From CAZSAT01 sp964604675 (GTDB taxonomy: Bacteria; Myxococcota_A; UBA796; CAJQPC01), in contig CAZSAT010000106.1 of the NCBI GenBank assembly GCA_964604675.1, positions 1-23,681 on the forward strand: DNA of 23,681 bases, in the 5' to 3' direction. The notes under the pieces were generated by a model. It was not told the origin of the DNA and did no database searches. It saw only the letters and a list, made by a program, of their open reading frames with translations. Shown here piece by piece: positions 8,299 to 14,500 of this stretch (position 1 is its first letter; each line of letters starts with the position of its first letter). The position numbers and the translations under genes were made by a program.

Positions 8299-9842
8299 AC
8301 GTGTTGCAGGTCGCCGAGGAGGCGTGCTGGTCCGAGCTCGCGGCCGTGCTCGATCTCGACGCGCTGACCGTCGAGGTCCTCGACCCACTCCGCCGTCGGG
8401 TGGCCCCCGAGATCCAGCGCGCCCTGCCTTCCCTGCGCCAAGCCGGCATCTCCGTGCTGGTGCGGAATGCACGGCGCACGACCACCGAGGTGGCCGCCGC
8501 ACGCGACGATCTCGCCGAACGCGTCGAGGCCCTTCGTCCGCGAACTCGGCACGTGCTGGAGCGGGCCCAGCGCCACGCACGCGAAGGCCAGGTCCTCGGC
8601 GCCCACGCCTGGGATCCGGTGCACGAGGCGGCGCACGTCGATGCCTTGCACGCCGCCGGACTCCTCGAGGAGGTGCAGGCCGCGAGCGAGCCTCGGACCG
8701 GCCGCTACCGCCTGCACCCGGACCTGACCGAGCCGGCACCCCTGGCCTACGACTTCGACGAGGCGGTGATGCCGCCCACCGACGACCTGTCGGCCCCCCG
8801 ACCGGGTCCCGTCGACCTGCTGCACGACCTGGCGGCCCTGGCCGCGGCCCTGGCGCACCATCGCCCGCGACGCACCCACGCCGGCTCGCTGGACCGCGCC
8901 ACCACCAAGAAGCTCGGGCGACGCCTCGGCGACAGCCAGGTCGCAGCCAGCGGCCAGCTCTCCACCCGCTGGGCACGAGCCCTGGGCGCCCTCGAGGCCC
9001 TCGGCGCGGTCGAGATGGCGCCCACCACCCGCGCGCTGCACCTCGAGCCCGGCATCGACGAGCTGCTCCGCGGCGACACGGCCGAGGCGGTGCACCGCCT
9101 CGTGCGCCGCCTGGTCGAGCCCGATCTCGCCGCCCTGGTGCCGGCCCTCCGCGCCGCCCTCCGCCAGGCGGGGGCCGACGCCATCGACGAGCTGATCGTC
9201 GTGGAGCTCCTGCACGAGCAGCACCGGGAGGTGGTGTTCGCGCCCTGGATCGTGCAAGGCCTGGTCGTGTACCCGGCGCTTCGAGGCCGCCGCATGCCGT
9301 GGACCGAAGAGGCCTTCGGCGCTGTCGAGGGACGACTTCTCGGGGACCTGCTCTCCGTCGCCGAGCGGCTCGGGCTGGTCCGTCGCGCCGAGGGCGTGTT
9401 CGCGGCCACACCCGACGGACAGGTGTGGGCCAGGACGGGCGGAGGCGAGCCCTCGCGCCCCCGGATCTGGGTCAACCCGGACCTCGAGATCCTGGTGCCG
9501 CCCCACGCTGTCACGCCCTCCGAGCGCTTCCAGCTCGAACGCCTGGGCCGCTGCCTGGGCCGCGACGTGGTGGACCGCTACCGCCTGGAGCGGGTGGGCC
9601 TGGAGCAGTGGTTGGCCAGCCACGAGCTCGACGAGGCGGTCGAGCTGCTGCGGCGGCGCGCGGCCACGGTCCCCCCCGTGGTGATCGACACCCTGCGGTC
9701 CTGGGAGCGTTCGGCCACCCGCTTCGTGCTGACCCGAGGCGCGCCCTACGGCGCTCCCGCGCGCAACGCCCGAGACAGCCAGACGGCCGCCACCAGCGCC
9801 ACCACGAGCGCCAGGGCCAAGGTCCCCTCCACCACACCGTGA
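8295..9842 (+). CDS. XPB-partner, helicase-associated domain protein
   Basis: A 515-residue protein co-translated with XPB through an ATGA overlap. It has no helicase motifs. The C-terminal part, from about 395 (RIWVNPDLEILVPPH) through YRLERVGLEQWLAS and PPVVIDTLRSWE, matches the helicase-associated domain known from XPB/Ssl2 relatives (Pfam Helicase_C_3). The middle is helical with winged-helix-like segments. The gene pair resembles other bacteria where xpb sits beside a large protein with this domain, and parallels archaeal XPB-Bax1 in layout, though no nuclease motif is seen. It probably binds XPB and DNA. The last 33 residues are low-complexity and lie antisense to the glycosyltransferase gene. 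Confidence 0.78.
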   Translation: MNVLQVAEEACWSELAAVLDLDALTVEVLDPLRRRVAPEIQRALPSLRQAGISVLVRNARRTTTEVAAARDDLAERVEALRPRTRHVLERAQRHAREGQVLGAHAWDPVHEAAHVDALHAAGLLEEVQAASEPRTGRYRLHPDLTEPAPLAYDFDEAVMPPTDDLSAPRPGPVDLLHDLAALAAALAHHRPRRTHAGSLDRATTKKLGRRLGDSQVAASGQLSTRWARALGALEALGAVEMAPTTRALHLEPGIDELLRGDTAEAVHRLVRRLVEPDLAALVPALRAALRQAGADAIDELIVVELLHEQHREVVFAPWIVQGLVVYPALRGRRMPWTEEAFGAVEGRLLGDLLSVAERLGLVRRAEGVFAATPDGQVWARTGGGEPSRPRIWVNPDLEILVPPHAVTPSERFQLERLGRCLGRDVVDRYRLERVGLEQWLASHELDEAVELLRRRAATVPPVVIDTLRSWERSATRFVLTRGAPYGAPARNARDSQTAATSATTSARAKVPSTTP

Positions 9843-11266
9843 TGCCCGACCACGTGGGCGGCGAGGTTCGTCTCGGTGACCGGGAAGCGCCACCAGGTGA
9901 GCAGGGGCGAGAACTGCCAGTCGTAGAGCGCGAGGTCCGACCAGTCGCCCGCCGACCAGTGCGTGGGGTTGTCCAGGGCCCAGGCCTTGAGCCACTGGTA
10001 GTAGTCGTGGGGGTTCACGCGGATCGAGAGCCAGGAGGTCACGCCGCCGGCCAGCAGCCCCAAGGCGCCCACCCCTCGACGCCAGCCCACCACCCGACCG
10101 TCGAGCACGGGAGCCACCGCCAACAGGACCCAGGGCAGCGCGGGCAACAGGAAGCGGGGGCCCCAGCACCAGCCGCCCTCCCACGCCCACCAACGGCAGT
10201 AGAAGACGCTCAGCAGGACGAGCCCGGCCAGCCCCGCTCCGAGCAGACGGCGACCCTCCCGGTCCAGCGCCGACCAGCCCACGGCGGCCGTCCACAGGAG
10301 CGGCGCGAACCAGAAGAGCCCTCGGCTCGGCCCCACCCAGAGACCCGAGAGCCCCACCTGCCAGGGCGTGGTCCACAAGGCGAGCTCCTCGCCGTACCCC
10401 GTGGCGATCGGGGACCCGAAGCGGGCTGCGTTGTAGGCCCCCATCAACGCGAGCATCGGCGCAGCACCCAGCGCCACCGGCAGCAGACGACCCCATGCGC
10501 GCTTCCCGTCCAGCAGCATCCAGCACAACGGCAGGGCCAGGAGCACCAAGGCCACCTTCGTCAGCACCAGGCCACCCCCCAGCGCCCCCGCGACCACCAG
10601 GGCGCCCGTGGCGCCCGTGCGGCGATGCACGAGGACCCGCTCCAGGATGCCGAGCGTGAACAGGGTGGCCAGCGGCTCCGACCAGCCCTCGCGCCCGTAG
10701 TGCAGCATCGGCGACAGCAACACCACGGCGAGCGCGGTGAGCAGCGCGGTGCGGCGGGCCATGCCCAAGAGCTCCACCAGCCGCGCCACCACCACCGCAC
10801 AGCCTGCCGTGGCGAACGCGCTCACCCAGGAGAAGAGCCAGGCGGACAGCGCCGTGCCGAAGCTCGCCGGACCCGTGCCGTACCAGATCCATCGGAAGGC
10901 GCGGTCGTCCTTCCATCCGGCCGGCGGCCCGCTCCAGTTCTCCGGCCCGAGTGCGGTGGCCGGGGTGTGGAACACGCCCTGCTCGGCCGCGGCCGACACG
11001 CCGTCCAGCAGCTGCCCGAGCGCCACCAGCGGCAAGCCCGCCAGGGACATCCCGAGGCCGTACTTCGTGTACAGGAGCCCGTCACCGGCCTCGGTGCCCC
11101 CCAGGCCGATCTGGCCGTGGGGGTCGAAGGCGAGCTGCCCCTGGAGCAAGGCCTCGGACATCCGGAACATGATCACGGCGTCCGGCGAGTAGAGGTGCCC
11201 GCCACCCAGCAGAACCAGCAGCGCCGCGACGAAGGCGAACAACGCGAGCTGCGATCGACCTGCCAT
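9746..11266 (-). CDS. GT-C-type membrane glycosyltransferase
   Basis: A 506-residue protein with about ten or more transmembrane helices. After the first helix comes YSPDAVIMFRMSEALLQG (about 26-43), whose Asp29 sits where GT-C enzymes such as the PMT/ArnT group place the catalytic acidic residue in the first outer loop. A middle WWAWEGGWCWGPRFLLPALP segment is a common signature of bacterial polyprenyl-phosphate-dependent glycosyltransferase-like proteins. It likely transfers a sugar from a lipid carrier outside the membrane; donor and acceptor are unknown. The stop lies 97 bases inside the opposite-strand XPB-partner gene. The TM-like C-terminus shows this strand is truly coding there. Confidence 0.8.
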   Translation of the reverse strand: MAGRSQLALFAFVAALLVLLGGGHLYSPDAVIMFRMSEALLQGQLAFDPHGQIGLGGTEAGDGLLYTKYGLGMSLAGLPLVALGQLLDGVSAAAEQGVFHTPATALGPENWSGPPAGWKDDRAFRWIWYGTGPASFGTALSAWLFSWVSAFATAGCAVVVARLVELLGMARRTALLTALAVVLLSPMLHYGREGWSEPLATLFTLGILERVLVHRRTGATGALVVAGALGGGLVLTKVALVLLALPLCWMLLDGKRAWGRLLPVALGAAPMLALMGAYNAARFGSPIATGYGEELALWTTPWQVGLSGLWVGPSRGLFWFAPLLWTAAVGWSALDREGRRLLGAGLAGLVLLSVFYCRWWAWEGGWCWGPRFLLPALPWVLLAVAPVLDGRVVGWRRGVGALGLLAGGVTSWLSIRVNPHDYYQWLKAWALDNPTHWSAGDWSDLALYDWQFSPLLTWWRFPVTETNLAAHVVGHHGVVEGTLALALVVALVAAVWLSRALRAGAP

Positions 11267-11288
11267 CCTGGGCCCCGGCGACCACCGG

Positions 11289-11294
11289 AGTCTA
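11289..11294 (-). promoter_or_regulatory. Candidate -10 of the glycosyltransferase gene
   Basis: TAGACT on the minus strand, 22 bases before the ATG at 11266, in the 47-base gap after the selenoprotein gene. The gene may have its own short-leader promoter or be co-transcribed with the selenoprotein. Confidence 0.35.
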
Positions 11295-11313
11295 CCAGCT
11301 CCCGAGGAGGTGC

Positions 11314-11904
11314 TCAGTCAGCGAGGGCGGCGCCAAGACGCTCCAGGATGGGGGTGTGACCAGCCTCGATCTGCACCCCAGCGCCTTCGGCCAGGCGGTT
11401 CACGAAGGAGAAGTAGCCCACGACCTCGATGAGGTGCAGGCGGGCCTCGTCGTCGAGCCCGGCGTGCCGCAGGGCGTCGTGGGCCGAAGCGTCGATCGAC
11501 GCGGGGGCCACCGCGAGCCGGTCCGCGAAGACGCAGAGAGCGCGCTCGCGCTCGGACATCGGGGCCGTGCGCCAGTCCGCGATCAGGGCTTGGCAGCGCG
11601 CATCGTCCCGGAGCGTTCGACGGAGAGCCTCTCCGTGGTGCTCCAGTCAGTAGAAGCAGTCGTTGGCCGCCGACACGACCACGGCCACCAGCTCCCGCTC
11701 CGACCGAGACAAGGGTGAACGACCGAACATGAGCGTGCGGTAGAGCTGGTAGTGCGCGGTCATCGCAGCTGGATGCAGGCTCTGGCTCACGATGATGTTC
11801 GCCGACGCGCCCGGCTTCTGACCGCACGCCGCATAGGCCTCGGCCAGCTCGCCCTCGGCCTCCTCGGGCACGACGGTGGTCAGGAACGTTGCGGGCTGGG
11901 ACAT
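11314..11904 (-). CDS. AhpD-like peroxidase, predicted selenoprotein (UGA = Sec86)
   Basis: Read through the in-frame UGA at 11649-11647, this is one 196-residue protein of the carboxymuconolactone decarboxylase/AhpD group (peroxidase-related enzymes). Without readthrough it would look like two genes, 11647-11904 and 11314-11559, in the same frame, with 29 well-matching residues between them. The active site reads NDCFY-U-LEHHGEALR. Family members usually have C-x-x-C there, so Sec replaces the second cysteine. Spacing matches the AhpD site Glu118/Cys130/Cys133/His137: Glu71, Cys83, Sec86, His90. AhpD uses that second cysteine to attack peroxide or serve as the key redox thiol. The hairpin after the UGA fits bacterial SECIS rules. 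A nonsense mutation is the alternative, but the exact site, intact frame and hairpin argue against it. Confidence 0.88.
11608..11646 (-). promoter_or_regulatory. Bacterial SECIS element
   Basis: Directly after the UGA, the minus-strand RNA folds as two stacked 7-bp stems. The lower is CUGGAGC with GCUCCGG (11646-11640 with 11614-11608). An internal loop ACC/CGAAC follows. The upper is ACGGAGA with UCUCCGU (11636-11630 with 11626-11620). The apical loop is GGC (11629-11627), 17 bases after the UGA. Known bacterial SECIS features are a G among the first two loop bases and a UGA-to-loop distance of about 16 to 37 bases. Both are met. SelB with Sec-tRNA would bind here. Confidence 0.82.
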
Positions 11905-11910
11905 GTCGAA

Positions 11911-11916
11911 AGCCTA
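11911..11916 (-). promoter_or_regulatory. Leaderless -10 of the selenoprotein gene
   Basis: On the minus strand TAGGCT is followed by 6 bases and then the ATG at 11904. There is no ribosome site, so the transcript probably begins at or next to the A of the start codon. Confidence 0.55.
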
Positions 11917-11974
11917 CCCCGCGGACCCGCGCCTCTCGGACGACGACGGGCAGACCGACGCTGCCCAGCGGGGC

Positions 11975-11980
11975 TACGAT
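11975..11980 (+). promoter_or_regulatory. Leaderless -10 of the tail-anchored protein gene
   Basis: TACGAT, 5 bases, then ATG at 11986. It is divergent from the selenoprotein promoter across an 81-base gap. No Shine-Dalgarno sequence in the spacer. Confidence 0.5.
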
Positions 11981-11985
11981 GGGGC

Positions 11986-12441
11986 ATGACCGACGAACGG
12001 GCCAGGACCCTGCGCGCGAACGCCGACCTGCTCTGGCGGTTGGCGCGCAGCGCCGAGGTCCAGCGCCTCGCCCACAACGTCAACGGCCCGATGCGCGTGT
12101 GGTGGCAGGCCCAGCACACGCCGGAGGGGCGGGCCTGGGAAGAGGTGGTGGTGGTCGAGGGGCGACCGCGCTGGCGCGCCTCCTGGAGCCGCGGCGACCT
12201 CGGTCCCACGTCCTTCGACCTCGGGGAACCCGAGCAGGTCGAAGCCCTCGCCCGCACCCACGGCGACCGCTGCGTGCTCGCCCGTGAAGCGTGGGCCGAG
12301 CCCCTCGTCCGGCAGTGGATCCTCGACTACGCCGACACCGAGCTGCCCACGGACCAGGGGGCACGCCCGATGCCGACCTCGCTCTGGGTCATCCTCGGGG
12401 TGGCGACCCTCCTCGCCGGCTACTTGCTGCTCGGGGTCTGA
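11986..12441 (+). CDS. Small protein with one C-terminal membrane helix
   Basis: A 151-residue protein of unknown family. Residues 1-125 are soluble, with a tryptophan-rich strand pattern (RVWWQAQHTPEGRAWEEVVV, then RWRASWSRGDLG). The last 22 residues are one hydrophobic helix ending at the C-terminus (SLWVILGVATLLAGYLLLGV), so it is likely a tail-anchored inner-membrane protein facing the cytoplasm. The ATG at 11986 is preferred to upstream codons because a -10-like hexamer sits 5 bases before it. The last 22 bases overlap the 3' end of the convergent metallophosphoesterase gene. Confidence 0.65.
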   Translation: MTDERARTLRANADLLWRLARSAEVQRLAHNVNGPMRVWWQAQHTPEGRAWEEVVVVEGRPRWRASWSRGDLGPTSFDLGEPEQVEALARTHGDRCVLAREAWAEPLVRQWILDYADTELPTDQGARPMPTSLWVILGVATLLAGYLLLGV

Positions 12442-13346
12442 TCCTCCGGCGCCGCTGGGGCGAGCTGGAGCTCGAAGGTGTCGGGCACCTGTCCCGAGAT
12501 GTCGCGGAAGCTGCAGCTCGCCACGTCCTGGCGTCCGTCGGGGGCGAAGGTGCAGATCAGCGCCCCCGGCGACGCGCCCTGGGTCTTCGTCCACACCGAC
12601 GCCCAGTGGTCGCCCTCGCGCTTCTGCTCCCGTACGCCCACACCGCCCAGCCCGCTCACCCAGGCCACGGTCTGGCCCGGCCCGATCACCAGGGGCCCGG
12701 GCGCCACGGTTGGCGTGTCCGAGAAGGCCGTGACGAGGTGGGTGCGGCTGTAGGCGTGCTCGTGCCCCGTGGTGATGAGCGCGCCGTGTTCGCGGCAGGC
12801 CTCGTAGACCCCCCACCCGGTCTCGTCGTGCTTGCCCCCGGTCTGCATCGCCGCCTGGTTCTTGTGCCACATGCACACCGACCAGGCGTGCTCGCTCGCG
12901 TCGAGCTGGCTGCGCAGCCAGGCCTCGTGCTCCTGCTTCGTGCCGCTGAGCTTCACGCCCACCCCGCTCACCAGCACCTCCAGCCCGCGGAAGGTGCAGG
13001 TCCACATCGCACCCACGGTGCCTTCGCACTGCACCTCGGGCGTGCGTACCAGGCGTGCGGCCTGGTGCACCACGTAGCGATCCCAGTCCTGGGTGTCGTG
13101 GTTGCCGATCGCCACCAGGTAGGGGAAGTCGGCCCCGAGCTCGTCGGTGATCATCGCCTCCCAGGCGTCGGGCTGGCCCACGTAGTCGAGGTCTCCGGCG
13201 TGGAGGACCAGCTGCGCCCCCGCGTCCTTCACGAGCCGGAGCACCGCGCGGCTGCGGTTCGTGAGCCCCTGGTCGCCCAGGAAGGCGACCACGGTGTCGG
13301 CCTCGACCTGCGTGGCGGCGAAGGCGAGCGGCATCAAGAACAGCAT
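12420..13346 (-). CDS. Secreted calcineurin-like metallophosphoesterase
   Basis: A 308-residue exported phosphoesterase. Metal-site motifs appear in order: AFLGDQG (21-27, Asp25), HAGDLDYVG (49-57), GNHD (81-84), MWHKN (159-163) and GHEHAYSR (194-201). The layout GDxG...GDxxY...GNHD...GHxH resembles purple acid phosphatase-like members. It should hydrolyse phosphomonoesters or diesters outside the cytoplasm with two metal ions; substrate unknown. The preferred start gives a very short signal, MLFLMPLAFA, with no basic residue. An upstream ATG at about 13406 (MASFRRTGIP) would supply arginines but overlaps the divergent acyltransferase gene, so the start is uncertain. Confidence 0.87.
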   Translation of the reverse strand: MLFLMPLAFAATQVEADTVVAFLGDQGLTNRSRAVLRLVKDAGAQLVLHAGDLDYVGQPDAWEAMITDELGADFPYLVAIGNHDTQDWDRYVVHQAARLVRTPEVQCEGTVGAMWTCTFRGLEVLVSGVGVKLSGTKQEHEAWLRSQLDASEHAWSVCMWHKNQAAMQTGGKHDETGWGVYEACREHGALITTGHEHAYSRTHLVTAFSDTPTVAPGPLVIGPGQTVAWVSGLGGVGVREQKREGDHWASVWTKTQGASPGALICTFAPDGRQDVASCSFRDISGQVPDTFELQLAPAAPEDQTPSSK

Positions 13347-13374
13347 GGAACCCCGGGTGTGGGAGGATGGGCGG

Positions 13375-14181
13375 ATGGGAATGCCTGTCCGCCGGAAGCT
13401 CGCCATAGCGAGCTGGTCTTCGCCCCGCGAAGGGAACATCTACGGAAAGCTGACCCTCGACTGCACCGAGGTCCTCCGCTACGTCGCCCACCTCCGGGAG
13501 ACCACCGGCGAGCGGGTGTCGATCAGCCACGTCATCGGGCGGGCGGTGGCCCTGGCGCTGGCCGAGGTGCCCAGCCTGAACGGGCGCATCGTCTTCGACG
13601 TGTTCAAGCCCTACCCCACAGTGGCCATCACCTACCTGGTGGCGCTCGAGGGCGGAAAGAACCTGGCGAAGGTGAAGATCGACGACGCCGACAAGAAGTC
13701 GGTGCTCGACATCACCCGCGAGCTTCGCGGCGCGGCCGAGAAGGTGCGCAGCGGGAAGGACGACAGCTTCAACAAGAGCATGGCCCCGCTGAAGCTGATG
13801 CCGGTGTGGCTCATCCGCCCGATCCTCCGGATCAGCGGCTGGCTGGCGTCGGCGCTGGGCGTGAGCATTCCCGCCCTCGGGGTCGAGAAGTTCGCCTTCG
13901 GCGGCGCCATCCTGACCAACGTGGGGGTGTTCGGCCTGGACGAAGGCTTCGCGCCGCCCACGCCCTTCGCGCGGGTGCCCATCTACGTCCTGCTCGGCGC
14001 GGTCCGCGACAGGCCCTGGGTGCACGAGGGCCAGCTCGAGGTCCGACCGCAGATCACGGTCACCGCCACCATCGACCACCGCTTCATCGACGGCGCCCAG
14101 GGCGCCGTGCTGGCGCGCACGATGCGCGAGGTCTTCGCCGACCCGTGGGCGCTCGACGGCCTGGAGCGCCCCGCGGAGTAG
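13375..14181 (+). CDS. Orphan 2-oxoacid dehydrogenase E2-type acyltransferase domain
   Basis: A 268-residue protein with only the catalytic (CAT-like) domain of lipoate acyltransferases. Diagnostic features are YGKLTLDCTEVLRYVAHLR near the start, SHVIGRAVALALAEVPSLNG, and the C-terminal active site DHRFIDG (234-240) with His235 and Asp239 of the H-x-x-x-D-G motif. There is no lipoyl or E1/E3-binding domain and no E1 or E3 gene nearby, so it is not a normal complex subunit. It may use acyl-CoA with a small or protein acceptor. The ATG is supported by GGAGG 8 bases upstream; a second ATG at 13381 is possible. The TAG stop sits in the loop of a hairpin. Confidence 0.83.
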   Translation: MGMPVRRKLAIASWSSPREGNIYGKLTLDCTEVLRYVAHLRETTGERVSISHVIGRAVALALAEVPSLNGRIVFDVFKPYPTVAITYLVALEGGKNLAKVKIDDADKKSVLDITRELRGAAEKVRSGKDDSFNKSMAPLKLMPVWLIRPILRISGWLASALGVSIPALGVEKFAFGGAILTNVGVFGLDEGFAPPTPFARVPIYVLLGAVRDRPWVHEGQLEVRPQITVTATIDHRFIDGAQGAVLARTMREVFADPWALDGLERPAE

Positions 14182-14191
14182 TGCTCCGCGG
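14171..14191 (+). terminator. Hairpin with the E2-like stop codon in its loop
   Basis: CCGCGGAG and CTCCGCGG form a perfect 8-bp stem around the loop TAGTG, which holds the TAG stop (14179-14181). No U-run follows, so it may act as a processing or stability element rather than an intrinsic terminator. Confidence 0.5.
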
Positions 14192-14498
14192 AGGCGACCC
14201 GCCGAACGCCCGAGGGGCCAGGGCGGCGGGAGGTGCGTGCCGCGCCACCACGCCCCCGCCCAGGGTCGAGGGCCGCGGTCGGTGGCGCGGAGCGCCGCCG
14301 CCCGAAACCCGCCCGAGCCGCATGCCGCGCAAGCGCGGCGCGTACCTCACCCCCCCCCGAGGGGGGTTCAGCGGGCGCAACGCGCCCGCGTAAGGGGGGC
14401 TACGAGGCCCCCCTTTCAGAGAAGAGGCGACCCGCAGCCCGCCCCGAAAGGGGCCAGGGCGGCGGGGAGGTGCGTGCCGCGCAAGCGCGGCACGCACC
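14182..14498. other. Gene-free hairpin array between convergent genes
   Basis: No credible coding frame. Inverted repeats follow one another: the E2 stop hairpin, an imperfect one near 14323-14338 (GCCGCGC/GCGCGGC), C-run/G-run at 14352-14366, GCGGGCG/CGCCCGC at 14371-14389, AAGGGGGG/CCCCCCTT at about 14392-14415, and the long palindrome at 14467-14500. The stretch sits between the 3' ends of a plus and a minus gene, as expected for a two-way transcription end zone. Confidence 0.65.
14188..14349. repeat. 3'-end repeat, copy B (interrupted)
   Basis: Begins GAGGCGACCCGCCGAACGC and runs through GGGGCCAGGGCGGCGGGAGG like copy C. The left hairpin arm (about 14229-14245) is separated from a right arm matching at about 14 of 16 positions (14333-14348) by nearly 90 bases. 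It looks like a copy C-type unit that gained an insertion in its loop and then decayed. Confidence 0.6.
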
Positions 14499-14500
14499 TC
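14407..14500. repeat. 3'-end repeat, copy C (intact)
   Basis: Cleanest copy: CCCCCTTTCAG, AGGCGACCCGC, GGGGCCAGGGCGGCGGGGAG, then a 34-base near-perfect palindrome. Same orientation as copy B, and also oriented like copy A relative to the minus-strand gene it abuts. Confidence 0.65.
14467..14500 (-). terminator. Palindromic hairpin at the Met-zincin stop codon
   Basis: A 16-bp perfect inverted repeat with a 2-base centre (AA); in practice about 15 bp closing a CAAG loop. The TGA stop of the minus-strand gene (14501-14499) overlaps the hairpin base, just as at 119-155. Confidence 0.6.

Noticed and set aside
6040..11000. Large minus-strand open frames antisense to the XPB operon
   Set aside because: Low-complexity Arg/Ala/Gly-rich translations without motifs, while the plus strand has complete helicase motifs and coupled starts.
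11647..11904. A gene ending at the TGA, or a pseudogene broken by a nonsense mutation
   Set aside because: The frame continues in step with family residues on both sides, the TGA is at the catalytic cysteine, and a SECIS-like hairpin follows at once. A random stop would have little chance of meeting all three.
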